DNA of 64,000 bases. Source: Idiomarina fontislapidosi. GTDB lineage: Bacteria > Pseudomonadota > Gammaproteobacteria > Enterobacterales > Alteromonadaceae. The position numbers were made by a program, and so were the translations under genes. The number at the start of each line of letters is the position of its first letter. The stretch's first letter is position 1. Under the pieces are notes generated by a model. It saw only the letters and a program-made list of their open reading frames with translations, was not told the DNA's origin and made no database searches. The stretch is taken from positions 1 to 64,000 of the forward strand of contig NZ_QJST01000016.1 in NCBI RefSeq assembly GCF_003226255.1, in the 5' to 3' direction. This document shows, one piece after another, positions 52,859-62,669 of this stretch.

Positions 52859-53314
52859 ATGACTCGTAAGAAAAAAACACGTAAGACGGGCCCTCTCGCG
52901 CCGTCAAAAGCACCAAAAGATAAACGTCAGGTCGAAAACATTACACGCGGAAAGAAAAAAGGCAAAGGTCAGCCCGCTGGCAAACGCCACAGTGAGGCTA
53001 AACGCGATCAGCAGGTGACTCAAAACAAAGACACCGAAACGGATCCACGTAAGGGCAGTAAGCGTAAGATCGACCTAGGTCCTGTTGTTTCGACAGCAGC
53101 CGTCGCAGCACTCACACCGCAACAACAGCTCGAACAACTGCAGAACGATGAGCGGTTGCAGGATTTAGTCGAGCGGTTCGAAGAAGGTGAAGTGCTATCT
53201 AATGATGATCAACGTTATCTCGACGAGCAATCAGAACGTTATGAAAAGCTGGCGAGCCAGTTAGGTCTCGATCTTGACGATGATGACGAAGAGTGGGATG
53301 ACGAGGAGTATTAA
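52859..53314 (+). CDS. yihI: Der GTPase-activating protein YihI
   Basis: YihI stimulates the GTPase Der (EngA) and delays ribosome maturation. The 151-residue protein has the family layout: a very basic, disordered N-terminus (MTRKKKTRKTGPLAPSK...), a conserved helical core (LTPQQQLEQLQNDERLQDLVERFEEGEVLSNDDQRYLDEQ), and an acidic C-terminal tail (DLDDDDEEWDDEE). A strong AAGGAG precedes the ATG. The next gene overlaps its stop codon by one base. Confidence 0.93.
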   Translation: MTRKKKTRKTGPLAPSKAPKDKRQVENITRGKKKGKGQPAGKRHSEAKRDQQVTQNKDTETDPRKGSKRKIDLGPVVSTAAVAALTPQQQLEQLQNDERLQDLVERFEEGEVLSNDDQRYLDEQSERYEKLASQLGLDLDDDDEEWDDEEY

Positions 53315-53769
53315 TGTCTACATTAGTGATAATTTTATACATACTGGGTGTCGTCGTTATCGTGGGGTTGGCGGTTTACGCAATGACATTGCTTAAACGC
53401 TTGCGCTACCAAAATCAACTGCGCCAACAAGCTGTGCAAAAGCGAGTTGACCGCATTGATGAGAGCATCATCACCATCGCCAAGGGCATGCAACAAGACC
53501 AATGTCCGTTGTCAGAGGGCTGTCTACGCATCGTTGTGCTGCTGGACCACCGTCCCGAATCAACACAACATGATTACGCCAAGGATTATCCGGGAATGCA
53601 TGACATGTATGAGCGTATTAAACACATGCCTACTCATGAGAACCGTAAAAAGTTTCCTAAGCAAAAAATCAAGGAACTGGATAAAGAGCGTGAAGGTTAC
53701 GAAGTTGAGTTAAAAGACGTTATTTTAGCTGATGTCGAAAAGTTGTTGCGTGAGTTCCCCACTCGGTAA
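53314..53769 (+). CDS. DUF2489 family membrane-anchored protein
   Basis: The 151-residue protein has one N-terminal membrane helix (VIILYILGVVVIVGLAVYAMTLL), then a soluble domain with RVDRIDESIITIAKGMQQDQCPLSEGCLRIVVLLD and MYERIKHMPTHENRK, matching DUF2489. Its function is unknown. It is coupled to yihI by a TAATG overlap, the standard order for this pair. Confidence 0.85.
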   Translation: MSTLVIILYILGVVVIVGLAVYAMTLLKRLRYQNQLRQQAVQKRVDRIDESIITIAKGMQQDQCPLSEGCLRIVVLLDHRPESTQHDYAKDYPGMHDMYERIKHMPTHENRKKFPKQKIKELDKEREGYEVELKDVILADVEKLLREFPTR

Positions 53770-53781
53770 AAGGAAGCGCCG

Positions 53782-54597
53782 ATGTTATTTAAAGGCATTC
53801 GAGAAGATATAAAAAGCGTCTATAGCCGCGACCCCGCGGCCCGCAACGCCTTTGAAATTCTGTTTAATTACCCAGGGCTTCATGCAATTTGGTTGCATCG
53901 CTTTAGTCACCGCTTGTGGAAACTCAGGCTGTATTGGTTGGCGCGCTTTGTATCTAATATTGGCCGTTGGTTGACCGGTGTAGAAATTCACCCAGGTGCT
54001 AAGATAGGGCGTCGATTCTTCATCGATCATGGCATGGGCGTAGTAATAGGTGAGACAGCTGAGATCGGTGATGACGTGACCCTTTATCATGGTGTCACGT
54101 TAGGCGGAACCTCGTGGAATAAAGGCAAGCGACACCCAACGCTTAAAGACGGTGTGGTGATTGGTGCTGGCGCTAAAGTACTGGGACCTCTTACGGTCGG
54201 TACCGAAGCGCGTATCGGATCGAACGCGGTCGTGGTTCGCGATGTGCCCGACGGTGCAACGATGGTTGGTATCCCAGCACGCGTCGCTAAGTCGGGACAA
54301 GATAAAGAGACGTCAGAACGCCGCGCTAAAATGGCAAAGGCTTACGGATTCGATGCATATGCGATTTCTGCAGATAACCCGGATCCTGTGGCAACCGCCA
54401 TTGGCCGAATGCTCGATCATGTTCACGTACTCGATCAAAAGGTGTCTGACCTATGTCAGGCGGTTAACCGCTTAGGTGGTGACGTCTGTGGTGAACTGCC
54501 TGAAGTCGAAATGGATGATGTGGCGTTTCTCGAAGAAAAGCAGCGTGCTGCGCAACAACGTGAAGCGCAACACGATAATAAAGAAGAGACAAATTAG
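53782..54597 (+). CDS. cysE: Serine O-acetyltransferase
   Basis: CysE acetylates serine for cysteine synthesis. The 271-residue protein has an N-terminal helical domain ([23 protein letters not shown]) and a left-handed beta-helix of hexapeptide repeats ([41 protein letters not shown]). The catalytic Asp-His are in FFIDHGMG. A long C-terminal extension (about 80 residues, Glu/Gln-rich at the end) exceeds the short E. coli tail and is like the longer forms of other bacteria. A ribosome site AAAAGGAAG precedes the ATG. Confidence 0.94.
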   Translation: MLFKGIREDIKSVYSRDPAARNAFEILFNYPGLHAIWLHRFSHRLWKLRLYWLARFVSNIGRWLTGVEIHPGAKIGRRFFIDHGMGVVIGETAEIGDDVTLYHGVTLGGTSWNKGKRHPTLKDGVVIGAGAKVLGPLTVGTEARIGSNAVVVRDVPDGATMVGIPARVAKSGQDKETSERRAKMAKAYGFDAYAISADNPDPVATAIGRMLDHVHVLDQKVSDLCQAVNRLGGDVCGELPEVEMDDVAFLEEKQRAAQQREAQHDNKEETN

Positions 54598-56165
54598 CTC
54601 TTAAGGTTGAAGCGCTCTATCAGCTCGTACAGTTCGTACGATGTGCGCTTCAAATCATTACTGGATTTTTGAGTGCTTTCAGATGTTTGTTCAGTTTGAC
54701 GTGCAATATCAGAAATCTCTGACAACTGCTGATTAATGTGCTCGGCAACGCCCGACTGCTCTTCAACCGCTGATGCCATTTGCGTCGACATATCGGCAAT
54801 TTGTTCAATCGCATCCGATATTTGCGACAACGCACTATCGGCACGCTTAACTTTATCAACGCCTTCGGCTGCAGATTTTTCACCTTGCTGAGATACTGCT
54901 ACGGCCTCTTTAGCGCGCCCGCGTAATTGATTGATCACATCATGAATACTATCTGTTGATTCTGATGTCCTACGCGCAAGATTCCTTACTTCATCGGCAA
55001 CGACCGAGAAACCGCGTCCATGTTCGCCTGCACGGGCGGCTTCAATTGCCGCATTGAGCGCTAACAGGTTGGTTTGTTCAGCGATAGATGAGATTAAGTC
55101 GGCAGCGGCACCAATTTCTGCGGTGGAAGAATCCAGCGCTTCTACGGTCTGAGCAATCTGTTTAACTGCTTCATGCAACTCGACAATGACCTCGCTCGCT
55201 TGGCGTGCGAGCTTAACGCTCTCATCGGTATTACGTTTAGCGCTGTCTGCTTGTTCTGCGTTCTGCTCAACGGTTGCTGCAACCTCCTGTATGGTGGTCG
55301 ACATTTCATTCATTGCCGCCGCGGTTTGATCGGTCGCGAGTTTTTGACGTTGCACTTGCTCGTTCGATGTGTTGGCTTGTTGGTTTGTATCATCAGCAAC
55401 ACGCAGCAGTCGACCCACCGCGTCTTTAATACGGGCGAGTGCCGTGCGATTGCGAGCTCCTTCACTCAATAACATCAGTGATAGCTTTGCTTCGCGTCCT
55501 TGTGCATCAAAGTAAGTCGTACCGACAAGTTCGTCTTGGAACGCCTCGGGACGAATATTGAGCATCCGCTGCATGATCGAGGAAACATAGCGCGCATACC
55601 ATACTGAACTGATGATTGTTGCGCCTAACGTAACTGCACCCATCTGCCATGAACTCATGGTTGCAACTGCGATAGCTGCTGCTGAACCAGGGATAATCAC
55701 CGGGGTTAAATCGCGCAACGCATAGGCGATGCTTTTAGTGAGAGGAACGGCACGTTTGCCTCGATTAATGCGCTGATAGATGCGCATCGCGCGCACTTTG
55801 CGTTCATCAGAGGTTTTTACTCGAACAGACTCAAATCCGGTGGGCTTACCATCGTGAATAATGGGTGTAACGTACGCGCTAACCCAATAATGGTCACCGT
55901 TCTTACAACGGTTTTTGACAAGACCCATCCAGGGTTGTCCCCGTTTGATGGTTCGCCACATATTCTCGAAAACTGCCGCCGGCATATCGGGATGGCGCAA
56001 GATGTTGTGCGGAGAGCCGATAAGCTCCTCGCGGGTATAGCCGCTTACTTCTACAAAGTCATCGTTACAGTGAGTAATAATGCCCTTGCGATCAGTCGAT
56101 GAAATGAGCCTATATTCGTCTGGAATGTGGCGTTCTTTTTGGGTGACGGATCCGTTATCTTTCAT
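54594..56165 (-). CDS. Aer-like methyl-accepting chemotaxis protein with PAS domain
   Basis: The 523-residue receptor starts with a PAS domain ([44 protein letters not shown]) like that of Aer, which binds FAD and reports redox state. A short hydrophobic segment (about residues 158-205) follows, with no periplasmic sensor domain. The HAMP-like and signalling region contains the hairpin tip [37 protein letters not shown]. The C-terminus lacks a visible NWETF-type methylation tether. It converges on cysE with a 4-bp overlap. Confidence 0.9.
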   Translation of the reverse strand: MKDNGSVTQKERHIPDEYRLISSTDRKGIITHCNDDFVEVSGYTREELIGSPHNILRHPDMPAAVFENMWRTIKRGQPWMGLVKNRCKNGDHYWVSAYVTPIIHDGKPTGFESVRVKTSDERKVRAMRIYQRINRGKRAVPLTKSIAYALRDLTPVIIPGSAAAIAVATMSSWQMGAVTLGATIISSVWYARYVSSIMQRMLNIRPEAFQDELVGTTYFDAQGREAKLSLMLLSEGARNRTALARIKDAVGRLLRVADDTNQQANTSNEQVQRQKLATDQTAAAMNEMSTTIQEVAATVEQNAEQADSAKRNTDESVKLARQASEVIVELHEAVKQIAQTVEALDSSTAEIGAAADLISSIAEQTNLLALNAAIEAARAGEHGRGFSVVADEVRNLARRTSESTDSIHDVINQLRGRAKEAVAVSQQGEKSAAEGVDKVKRADSALSQISDAIEQIADMSTQMASAVEEQSGVAEHINQQLSEISDIARQTEQTSESTQKSSNDLKRTSYELYELIERFNLKS

Positions 56166-56262
56166 AATATCCCTTTTAACTTGATATGCATCAAGGATAG
56201 AAGGTTATCGGAAAAATTAAAAAGAACTTTAGATAGGTTAAAAAGATTATTAAGTAACGCAT

Positions 56263-56288
56263 AAAAAACGCCGCTAAAAAGCGGCGTT
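56263..56288 (-). terminator. Intrinsic terminator of the cold-shock gene
   Basis: AACGCCGCT and AGCGGCGTT pair around an A4 loop. On the minus strand a run of six T follows, 23 bp past the csp stop. Confidence 0.9.
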
Positions 56289-56310
56289 TAGAATTCTTTT
56301 TAAACGTAGA

Positions 56311-56517
56311 TTACATAGGAACTACGTTTTCTGCTTGAGGACCTTTAGGACCTTGAGCAACAGTGAAAGAAACTTGTTGGCCTTCAGCTAAAGTTTTGAA
56401 ACCGTCAGCTTGGATTGCACTGAAGTGAACGAAAACGTCTGCGCCGTTTTCTTGTTCGATGAAACCAAAGCCTTTAGCTTCGTTGAAAAACTTAACTTTA
56501 CCAGTAGTAGTAGACAT
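56311..56517 (-). CDS. Cold-shock domain protein (CspA family)
   Basis: The 68-residue protein is a single cold-shock domain with RNP1 KGFGFIEQ and RNP2 DVFVHFSAI, binding single-stranded RNA and DNA as an RNA chaperone. The length equals classical CspA. The gene is monocistronic, with its own terminator and a long leader. Confidence 0.96.
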   Translation of the reverse strand: MSTTTGKVKFFNEAKGFGFIEQENGADVFVHFSAIQADGFKTLAEGQQVSFTVAQGPKGPQAENVVPM

Positions 56518-56694
56518 GCTGATCTTCCTCGTAATGCATGTGAATTAAAAATGCTCAGAAATTGGTATTACTTGGACTTACAAAACGAGGTACAGCAAAG
56601 AAGGACTTCGTACACAAATCTCAAAACAATAGCCGAATTTCATCAGCGATCATCAGTATATACCCTTGTTTAGGTCTGTCAATTAAACTCGGAC
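56518..56694 (-). promoter_or_regulatory. Promoter and long 5' leader of the cold-shock gene
   Basis: The 177-bp gap upstream of csp holds an AGGAAGATC ribosome site just before the ATG and AT-rich sequence. Cold-shock mRNAs usually carry a long structured leader acting as a thermosensor. I could not identify a definite cold-box sequence. Confidence 0.4.
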
Positions 56695-57240
56695 TTATTT
56701 TAACCAGTTTTTGCTAATGTGCCGAAACGTGTCGGTACCTGATTTCTCTAACCACTCGAAAGCAACCATTTCCGACGTAACAATTTGCACGCCGGCTTCC
56801 CGCATCCGCGCGATCGCTGTTTCTTTGTCATTCGGTCGACGAGAGCCTACTGTGTCGGTTGGTAGGAACACTTCATAGCCTTGCGCAGCGAGGTCAATTG
56901 CAGTTTGCATGACACACACGTGGGTCTCCATACCCATAATCACGATCTGCTTTTTATCGTATTCCTTCACCACTTCTTGGAAAGTAGGTTCACGCCAAGC
57001 GCTAAAGTGAGTTTTTTCGACCACGCGTGCAGCTTCAATAATTTCTCGTAATGCCGAAACGGTATAACCCAAACCTTTTGGATACTGTTCTGTGATAAGG
57101 ACAGGTACATCCAGCTGCAGTGCGATTTCACCGAGCCAGCGCATGCGTGAAGTAACAATATCGCGCTGGTGAATGGCCGGTGTAATGCGTTCTTGCGCAT
57201 CGACGACTAAAATGATGGATTCATCACGTTTTAACAACAT
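56695..57240 (-). CDS. Isochorismatase-family cysteine hydrolase
   Basis: The 181-residue protein has the family's catalytic triad: Asp in VVDAQERI, Lys in VVEKTHFSAW, and Cys in GMETHVCVMQTAIDL. It resembles YcaC-type hydrolases, whose substrates are mostly unknown. Only the T/S-x-V-C box and overall fold can be inferred, so no specific reaction is assigned. It is divergent from purE. Confidence 0.88.
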   Translation of the reverse strand: MLLKRDESIILVVDAQERITPAIHQRDIVTSRMRWLGEIALQLDVPVLITEQYPKGLGYTVSALREIIEAARVVEKTHFSAWREPTFQEVVKEYDKKQIVIMGMETHVCVMQTAIDLAAQGYEVFLPTDTVGSRRPNDKETAIARMREAGVQIVTSEMVAFEWLEKSGTDTFRHISKNWLK

Positions 57241-57421
57241 AGGACTGACCTTTTATTTCGCGTTTGAACTCATACTACCTAAAAGGCGTGTTATGTACAT
57301 AGTGCTTTGGTCGCAGCGGTCGCTTGCAACGGTCAAAAAAACCGCAGAATATTTGCAGTTTGTTCCCCTGATCGCTACAATTTCGGCCTTTTCAGCCCCC
57401 TCTCTTTCAAAAAGGTGATAC

Positions 57422-57913
57422 ATGGCTACCGTACTGATCTTAATGGGTTCGCAATCTGATTGGCCAACGATGCAGAAAGCGGCCTATATGCTCAAAGACT
57501 TGGGCGTAAGCTGGGAAGCAAAAGTTGTTTCAGCACATCGCACGCCAGATTTACTTAAATCGTCTATGGAGCAAGCAGAAAAGGATGACGTTAAGGTAGT
57601 CATCGCAGGTGCTGGCGGTGCCGCTCACCTACCAGGCATGCTTGCCGCACATACGTCTATTCCAGTGCTTGGTGTACCGGTATCGAGCAAACAGCTTAAG
57701 GGGCTTGATAGTCTGCTATCGATTGTTCAAATGCCTAAAGGCGTTGCGGTCGGTACTTTAGCCATCGGTGATGCCGGTGCGGCGAATGCGGGATTGCTTG
57801 CGGCACAAATCGTCGGCTCATTTGATGCCACAGTGCGTCAGCGCGTGACCGAATTTCGCAACCAACAGCGCGATAAAGTAATGGCGAATGCTGATTTGGA
57901 GTTGCCGCAATGA
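57422..57913 (+). CDS. purE: N5-carboxyaminoimidazole ribonucleotide mutase
   Basis: PurE catalyses the N5-CAIR to CAIR step of purine synthesis. In 163 residues it shows [29 protein letters not shown] and [25 protein letters not shown]. Its stop overlaps the purK start (ATGA, 4 bp). I looked for a PurR-type operator in the 181-bp upstream gap and saw none that convinced me. Confidence 0.97.
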   Translation: MATVLILMGSQSDWPTMQKAAYMLKDLGVSWEAKVVSAHRTPDLLKSSMEQAEKDDVKVVIAGAGGAAHLPGMLAAHTSIPVLGVPVSSKQLKGLDSLLSIVQMPKGVAVGTLAIGDAGAANAGLLAAQIVGSFDATVRQRVTEFRNQQRDKVMANADLELPQ

Positions 57914-59001
57914 AAGTTCTGATTTTAGGTAACGGACAGTTGGGGCAAATGCTCGGCAAAGCCGCTATTCAGCAAGGCCATGAATGCATTTTGTATAGTG
58001 ACCGCGATCATCAAGTGAAGGCATTAGGTAGCCAACAAGCACTCAATTTAAGCTTGGAAGAAGCAAAAGAGTGGGCCGATGTTGTTACTTGGGAACACGA
58101 ACATCTTGCCGACGATTTGATTGATGCGACGGCAGATAAATGGCTATTAAAGGCCAGTCTGTTCCGCCAGTTAACCGATCGCCGCACGCAGAAGGCGCTT
58201 TGTGACACCTTAGAGATTCCGACTTCAGACTGGCAACCGTTTAATGATGCCGCTGAGCTCGAGGCTATCTTATCTGACTGTGACCGGGCTGTTGTCATTA
58301 AATCAGCGAAGGGCGGCTATGATGGTAAAGGCCAGTGGCGCTGGAAGCCAGGTCAAGCAAAAGACGACATTATTGCAGAGGCGGGACAACGCCCGGGTAT
58401 TGTCGAGGATATGATCGACTTTAGTGATGAAGTTTCGGTTGTAGCGGCACGTGACCACCATGGTGAACAGCGTGGATACCCGCTGACTTTAAATGTCCAT
58501 CGCAAAGGCATTCTTGCTTATAGCATCGCGGGTGCACAGGGTTTTTCCGAGGCACTTGAGCGGCAGGCACAAGCGTATCATCAGAAACTGACTGATGAGT
58601 TAGATTATATTGGCGTGTTGGCGATAGAGTTTTTCGTTGTCGGTGAGGGTGATGACCAACAACTGCTGGTCAATGAAATTGCTCCGCGTGTTCATAACTC
58701 GGGTCACTGGACGATGAGCGGTTCGAATTGTGATCAATTTAACTTACATATGCGGGCTATCACTGGACTGCCGACGCCGGATTTATTGGTTGCGCCAACG
58801 CTCATGCTAAATGCGATTGGCATTGATGGGTTTCCAGAAGTGTTGTGGGAAGCCGGTGCGGCCGATTGTCATTGGTACGGAAAAGACGCGCGCCCCGGTC
58901 GCAAAGTGGGCCACGTTAATTTAATGGTCGACAGTGCAGAGCGCGCGCATAAGCTCGCCGAACAATGGTGCGACGAGCTGCAAGTACTAAAAGACGCCTA
59001 A
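57910..59001 (+). CDS. purK: N5-carboxyaminoimidazole ribonucleotide synthase
   Basis: PurK is the ATP-grasp enzyme that carboxylates AIR. The 363-residue protein has the N-terminal [13 protein letters not shown], the ATP-grasp segments [15 protein letters not shown] and the metal site [19 protein letters not shown]. It is translationally coupled to purE. Its end overlaps the convergent hydrolase by 4 bp. Confidence 0.97.
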   Translation: MKVLILGNGQLGQMLGKAAIQQGHECILYSDRDHQVKALGSQQALNLSLEEAKEWADVVTWEHEHLADDLIDATADKWLLKASLFRQLTDRRTQKALCDTLEIPTSDWQPFNDAAELEAILSDCDRAVVIKSAKGGYDGKGQWRWKPGQAKDDIIAEAGQRPGIVEDMIDFSDEVSVVAARDHHGEQRGYPLTLNVHRKGILAYSIAGAQGFSEALERQAQAYHQKLTDELDYIGVLAIEFFVVGEGDDQQLLVNEIAPRVHNSGHWTMSGSNCDQFNLHMRAITGLPTPDLLVAPTLMLNAIGIDGFPEVLWEAGAADCHWYGKDARPGRKVGHVNLMVDSAERAHKLAEQWCDELQVLKDA

Positions 59002-59648
59002 AAGCGCTCTAGCAACCACTTCTGCATATCCTCAACCTGCTCCATGCATAGTGAATGCGGCATGGGGTAGGTTTGATAAGTCACTTGGTAACCCATCTCT
59101 TTTAAATGCGCCACAGCACGTTGCCCGAGCGTTTCAGGAACCACAGGGTCTTGCGTACCGTGTTGTACCAGAATGGGCAGTGACTGATTGGCTTCAGCTG
59201 GTGTGATGTCGCCTTGCGTTGCGAAGTAGGTCGAGTGAGCCATTAGGCCACCCAGCGGCTTAGGATAGGTCAGCGCTGCTTCATAGCCGACCGCACCGCC
59301 TTGCGAGAAACCGGCAATAATAATGCGTTTGCTATCGATGCCCTGTTCAATTTGTGCGTCGATCATTTGATGAACAGCGGCGGCAGAGGCTCTTAATTGT
59401 GTCGCATCAATCTCACGATCAATGGTCATCGCCGTGATGTCGTACCAAGCTGGCATCACCATACCTTGATTAATGGTGACCGGAAGCCTTGGCGCGTGAG
59501 GGAATAAAAAACGCACATGGGCAGGGGCTAAGTTTAAATGCTCAACCATGGGGACAAAGTCGTTTCCAGAGGCGCCCAGTCCGTGTAACCAGATGATGAC
59601 CGCATCGGCAGGTGCACTTGGGTCGTGTTTAATGACTTCTAACTGCAT
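58998..59648 (-). CDS. Carboxylesterase/phospholipase family alpha/beta hydrolase
   Basis: The 216-residue protein belongs to the acyl-protein-thioesterase/carboxylesterase group. It shows IIWLHGLGASGNDF, the nucleophile elbow GFSQGGAVGYEA, the acid in HGTQDPVVPE and the histidine in MPHSLCMEQ. It resembles Pseudomonas carboxylesterase. The physiological substrate is unknown. It lies 8 bp downstream of the prephenate dehydratase gene. Confidence 0.9.
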   Translation of the reverse strand: MQLEVIKHDPSAPADAVIIWLHGLGASGNDFVPMVEHLNLAPAHVRFLFPHAPRLPVTINQGMVMPAWYDITAMTIDREIDATQLRASAAAVHQMIDAQIEQGIDSKRIIIAGFSQGGAVGYEAALTYPKPLGGLMAHSTYFATQGDITPAEANQSLPILVQHGTQDPVVPETLGQRAVAHLKEMGYQVTYQTYPMPHSLCMEQVEDMQKWLLERF

Positions 59649-59656
59649 AAAATCTC

Positions 59657-60475
59657 CTAACTAAAGGCTGGATACGAACCCAGCCAGTGAATTTGATTCA
59701 ACTCACTGAGCTTTGCGAGCGCCCTTTGTACTGCCGGATCGTGTTCGTGGCCATCAAAATCGATGAAAAAGTGATACTGGCCAAAACCATCCCCGGTGGG
59801 ACGCGAAACAATTGAGGTTAAGTTAATGTCTTGCTCGGCAAACGCTTTTAAACTATCGACCAATAACCCAGGATGGTCATTGTCGTCGATAAGCATCACG
59901 CTACTTTTCCAACGGCTGTCTTGCCGTGCCATCAAGGGCTCGGATTGCGCGGATAGTAACACAAAGCGAGTTTGATTTTTTCGGCTATCGGCGACATTAC
60001 GCTGAATACAACGCAACTGTTCCGGGCAGGGGATATGGCTCGGAACAATGGCTGCTGATGGCTTGTCGGCAACCATCAACTCATGCAACGAGGCGGTATT
60101 ACTCGCCGTATGGACGATAGGTAATGATAGGGTGTTTAACACCTGATGACACTGTCCAGCAGCGACAAACTGCGCCCATACTTGCTCTGGTCGCTCACTG
60201 TTAGCAAGCAAATGATACTGAATCGGCAAACCATACTCTGCGTGGATATAAAGTGGATGGTGTGCGAAATGGTCGACAACCGGCGAGACGAAACCATCAA
60301 TCAGATTTTCGATAGGAACGACCGCAAGTTGTGTGCTGTCTACACTGTGCAGGACATCAGGCAACGTGCTTTTAAACACGATGGGCACTGAATCGCCTAA
60401 CTGCTGCTGGAAGTGCTGCGCAGCACGTTCCGAGAACGTACCGGCAGGACCCAGTGTCACTAATTGTTCAATCAT
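59657..60475 (-). CDS. pheA: Prephenate dehydratase (monofunctional)
   Basis: The enzyme converts prephenate to phenylpyruvate for phenylalanine synthesis. The 272-residue protein opens with TLGPAGTFSERAAQHF, has VVPIENLIDGFV and the catalytic TRF motif in KNQTRFVLLS, and ends with an ACT regulatory domain (about 195-272, SRPTGDGFGQYHFFIDF). There is no chorismate mutase domain, unlike the fused P-protein of E. coli. I take the ATG at 60475 (MIEQLVTLGPAG), 7 bp after the upstream peptidase gene. Confidence 0.9.
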   Translation of the reverse strand: MIEQLVTLGPAGTFSERAAQHFQQQLGDSVPIVFKSTLPDVLHSVDSTQLAVVPIENLIDGFVSPVVDHFAHHPLYIHAEYGLPIQYHLLANSERPEQVWAQFVAAGQCHQVLNTLSLPIVHTASNTASLHELMVADKPSAAIVPSHIPCPEQLRCIQRNVADSRKNQTRFVLLSAQSEPLMARQDSRWKSSVMLIDDNDHPGLLVDSLKAFAEQDINLTSIVSRPTGDGFGQYHFFIDFDGHEHDPAVQRALAKLSELNQIHWLGSYPAFS

Positions 60476-60482
60476 AAAACCA

Positions 60483-62522
60483 TTACTTCTTATATTGTTC
60501 AAACCACGCTAACGCATGTTCGATCTTGGCTATCATATGCGAGGGACGGTAAGTTACTCCGTGAGATGCATCGGGCACACGTACCATGGCGGTGTCGACT
60601 TGGCGCAACTTCAGTGCTTGGTAGAACTGCTCAGTCTCTGAGATAGGTGTGCGGCGGTCATTCTCGCCAGTAAACAACAATACAGGCGTCGAGACATTGC
60701 CGACGAGTGACAGCGGCGAGCGTTTCCAATAGTGCTCTAAATCTTCCCATGGCATCGCCGGAAACTGATTGGTAATCTGCCCAATTGAGCTATCTGCTGT
60801 AAGTACTTTACTGACCCAGTTAATCACAGGGTTGGTGGCCGCTGCTGCATTAAATCGGTCGGATAAGCCTACCGCATAGGCCGTGGCAATACCGCCCGCC
60901 GAGCCACCGGCTATAAATAAGTTATCGGCATCAACAAAGCCCTTATCAATCATCGCATCAACACCGCTCATGTGATCGGCAAAGTCGTACTCTGAGGCAT
61001 AGTTTCCATCAAGTAGCATCGCAAAGTCTTTACCGTATGAGGTACTACCACGATAGTTTACATACAGAACGACGTAGCCTTCAGCCGCGTAGCGCTGATG
61101 CTCGGCCGCAAAATGAGGACCGTAAGACAGATGCGGACCACCATGAATTTCGACGATCAGTGGATACTCTTTATCTTCGTCAAAGTCTGGAGGTGTGATG
61201 TACCAGCCTTGAATAGGTTGGTCATCGTAGCTCGAGTTGTAATTGATCTCGTGCACCTTGCCGAGCTGTTTATTAGCCAACACATCTTCGTTAAGTTGTG
61301 TCAGTGTTTGTGTTTCACTTCCAGACGCTTGATAACCGACATCGGCGGGACGATAAGGCGTACCTTGCGTGTAAGCGATAGCACCGTTTTGAGCGGCACT
61401 GAAGCTACCCATGGTATACGGACGGCTTACATAGGTTCCTGATACATCATCAGCGCGACGAGTGAGTTCATCATCTAGACTGACGTTTGCAATCACAGTT
61501 TTACCACGGTCTGCAAATTGCACCGCGATCATGTCTTGGCCATTCCACTGTGGGTTGGCAAACGAGCGATCCAATTCACTTTGTAGTTCACGCTTTTCTT
61601 TCGAAGACCAATCCATGACCCACAGCTCACCCTTGTGATAGGGAACCGGTTCGTCATTGCTATGTAAGTACACTAAACGCTCGCCATCCGGCGAAAACTG
61701 TGGCGCGTATTCTTGACCTGGTGCCTGAGTGATGCGCGTTAGCTGCTGAGTTTTTACATTGACTGCATAAAGGTCACTGTCATTCACCTCATAGGCCCAA
61801 TTCTCATTCCGGTTAGCCGAGAACACAATCGATTCCGCATCGTGGCTCCAAGTAAGAGGACCAGAGTGGCTGAATGGGCCAGTGGTTAATTGCTTTACGC
61901 TGCCACCGGTTGCCGGCACAGTAAAAATTTGCGCATGTGCAGGTTTTAGTACACCTTGGCCATCGCTTTGATAATAAGCCTCCTGCACAACAATTGGTTG
62001 GCCACCCCAATCGGCGCCCTCTGGTTTAGTTGGACGTTTAACGTGTTTTTCAAAGGATGTCTTTTCTGCTGGCACATCCATCAAGAATGCAATCGACTGG
62101 CCATCAGGTGACCAAGCCAGCTGACTGGGGGACTCATGCACGTGAGTAATTTCTGCGTGCTTATCTTGGTTGAGCCAATACACGTGAACTTGATAGCTGT
62201 CTTTGCGATTTGATGTTAATGCCAGACGTTTACTGTCAGGCGACCAAGTTAAGTTGCCGTAGGCGTCGCCTTCGTCAAAGAGCGGATAGTGCTGACTTGA
62301 CTCTGTATCCAGGATCCAAACCGAGCGTTCGGTATTGTCCTTCATATCATTAAAGCGATTACGAACGTAGGCAATATAGCGACCGTCAGGCGAGATACTT
62401 ACATCATTCGCATACTCAAGCTGAAAGATATCGTTGATACCAAAGTAATCATCAGTTTGTGCGCTAATAGACGGTGATAATGTTGCAAGCCCAATCACCA
62501 AGGCAGATGTTTTTAACCACAT
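60483..62522 (-). CDS. S9-family prolyl oligopeptidase (secreted)
   Basis: The 679-residue protein has a signal peptide (MWLKTSALVIGLATLSPSISA), an N-terminal WD40-like beta-propeller with repeated SPDG/SPDSK motifs, and a C-terminal alpha/beta hydrolase domain. The catalytic Ser is in IAGGSAGGIATAYAVG, Asp in FTGENDRRTP and His in DASHGVTYRP. It is probably an exported or periplasmic acylaminoacyl- or dipeptidyl-peptidase. It is the first of three close genes on the minus strand. Confidence 0.92.
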   Translation of the reverse strand: MWLKTSALVIGLATLSPSISAQTDDYFGINDIFQLEYANDVSISPDGRYIAYVRNRFNDMKDNTERSVWILDTESSQHYPLFDEGDAYGNLTWSPDSKRLALTSNRKDSYQVHVYWLNQDKHAEITHVHESPSQLAWSPDGQSIAFLMDVPAEKTSFEKHVKRPTKPEGADWGGQPIVVQEAYYQSDGQGVLKPAHAQIFTVPATGGSVKQLTTGPFSHSGPLTWSHDAESIVFSANRNENWAYEVNDSDLYAVNVKTQQLTRITQAPGQEYAPQFSPDGERLVYLHSNDEPVPYHKGELWVMDWSSKEKRELQSELDRSFANPQWNGQDMIAVQFADRGKTVIANVSLDDELTRRADDVSGTYVSRPYTMGSFSAAQNGAIAYTQGTPYRPADVGYQASGSETQTLTQLNEDVLANKQLGKVHEINYNSSYDDQPIQGWYITPPDFDEDKEYPLIVEIHGGPHLSYGPHFAAEHQRYAAEGYVVLYVNYRGSTSYGKDFAMLLDGNYASEYDFADHMSGVDAMIDKGFVDADNLFIAGGSAGGIATAYAVGLSDRFNAAAATNPVINWVSKVLTADSSIGQITNQFPAMPWEDLEHYWKRSPLSLVGNVSTPVLLFTGENDRRTPISETEQFYQALKLRQVDTAMVRVPDASHGVTYRPSHMIAKIEHALAWFEQYKK

Positions 62523-62669
62523 AGTGCGTCCTTAATTTTTATTCTTCCGGATGTTCTGTAAACGCTTCGAAAAATCCTCGACAAAACCACGCTAAAACGC
62601 TCGAAGCCAAGTCACGAACATGATTAAATGTTCGCTATTATTTACCTATTTGAGCTTTGGATCGCCTGC

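Noticed and set aside
57241-57421. PurR operator upstream of purE
   Set aside because: Some CG-rich dyad-like bases occur near 57312-57330, but they do not match the 16-bp PurR consensus well enough.
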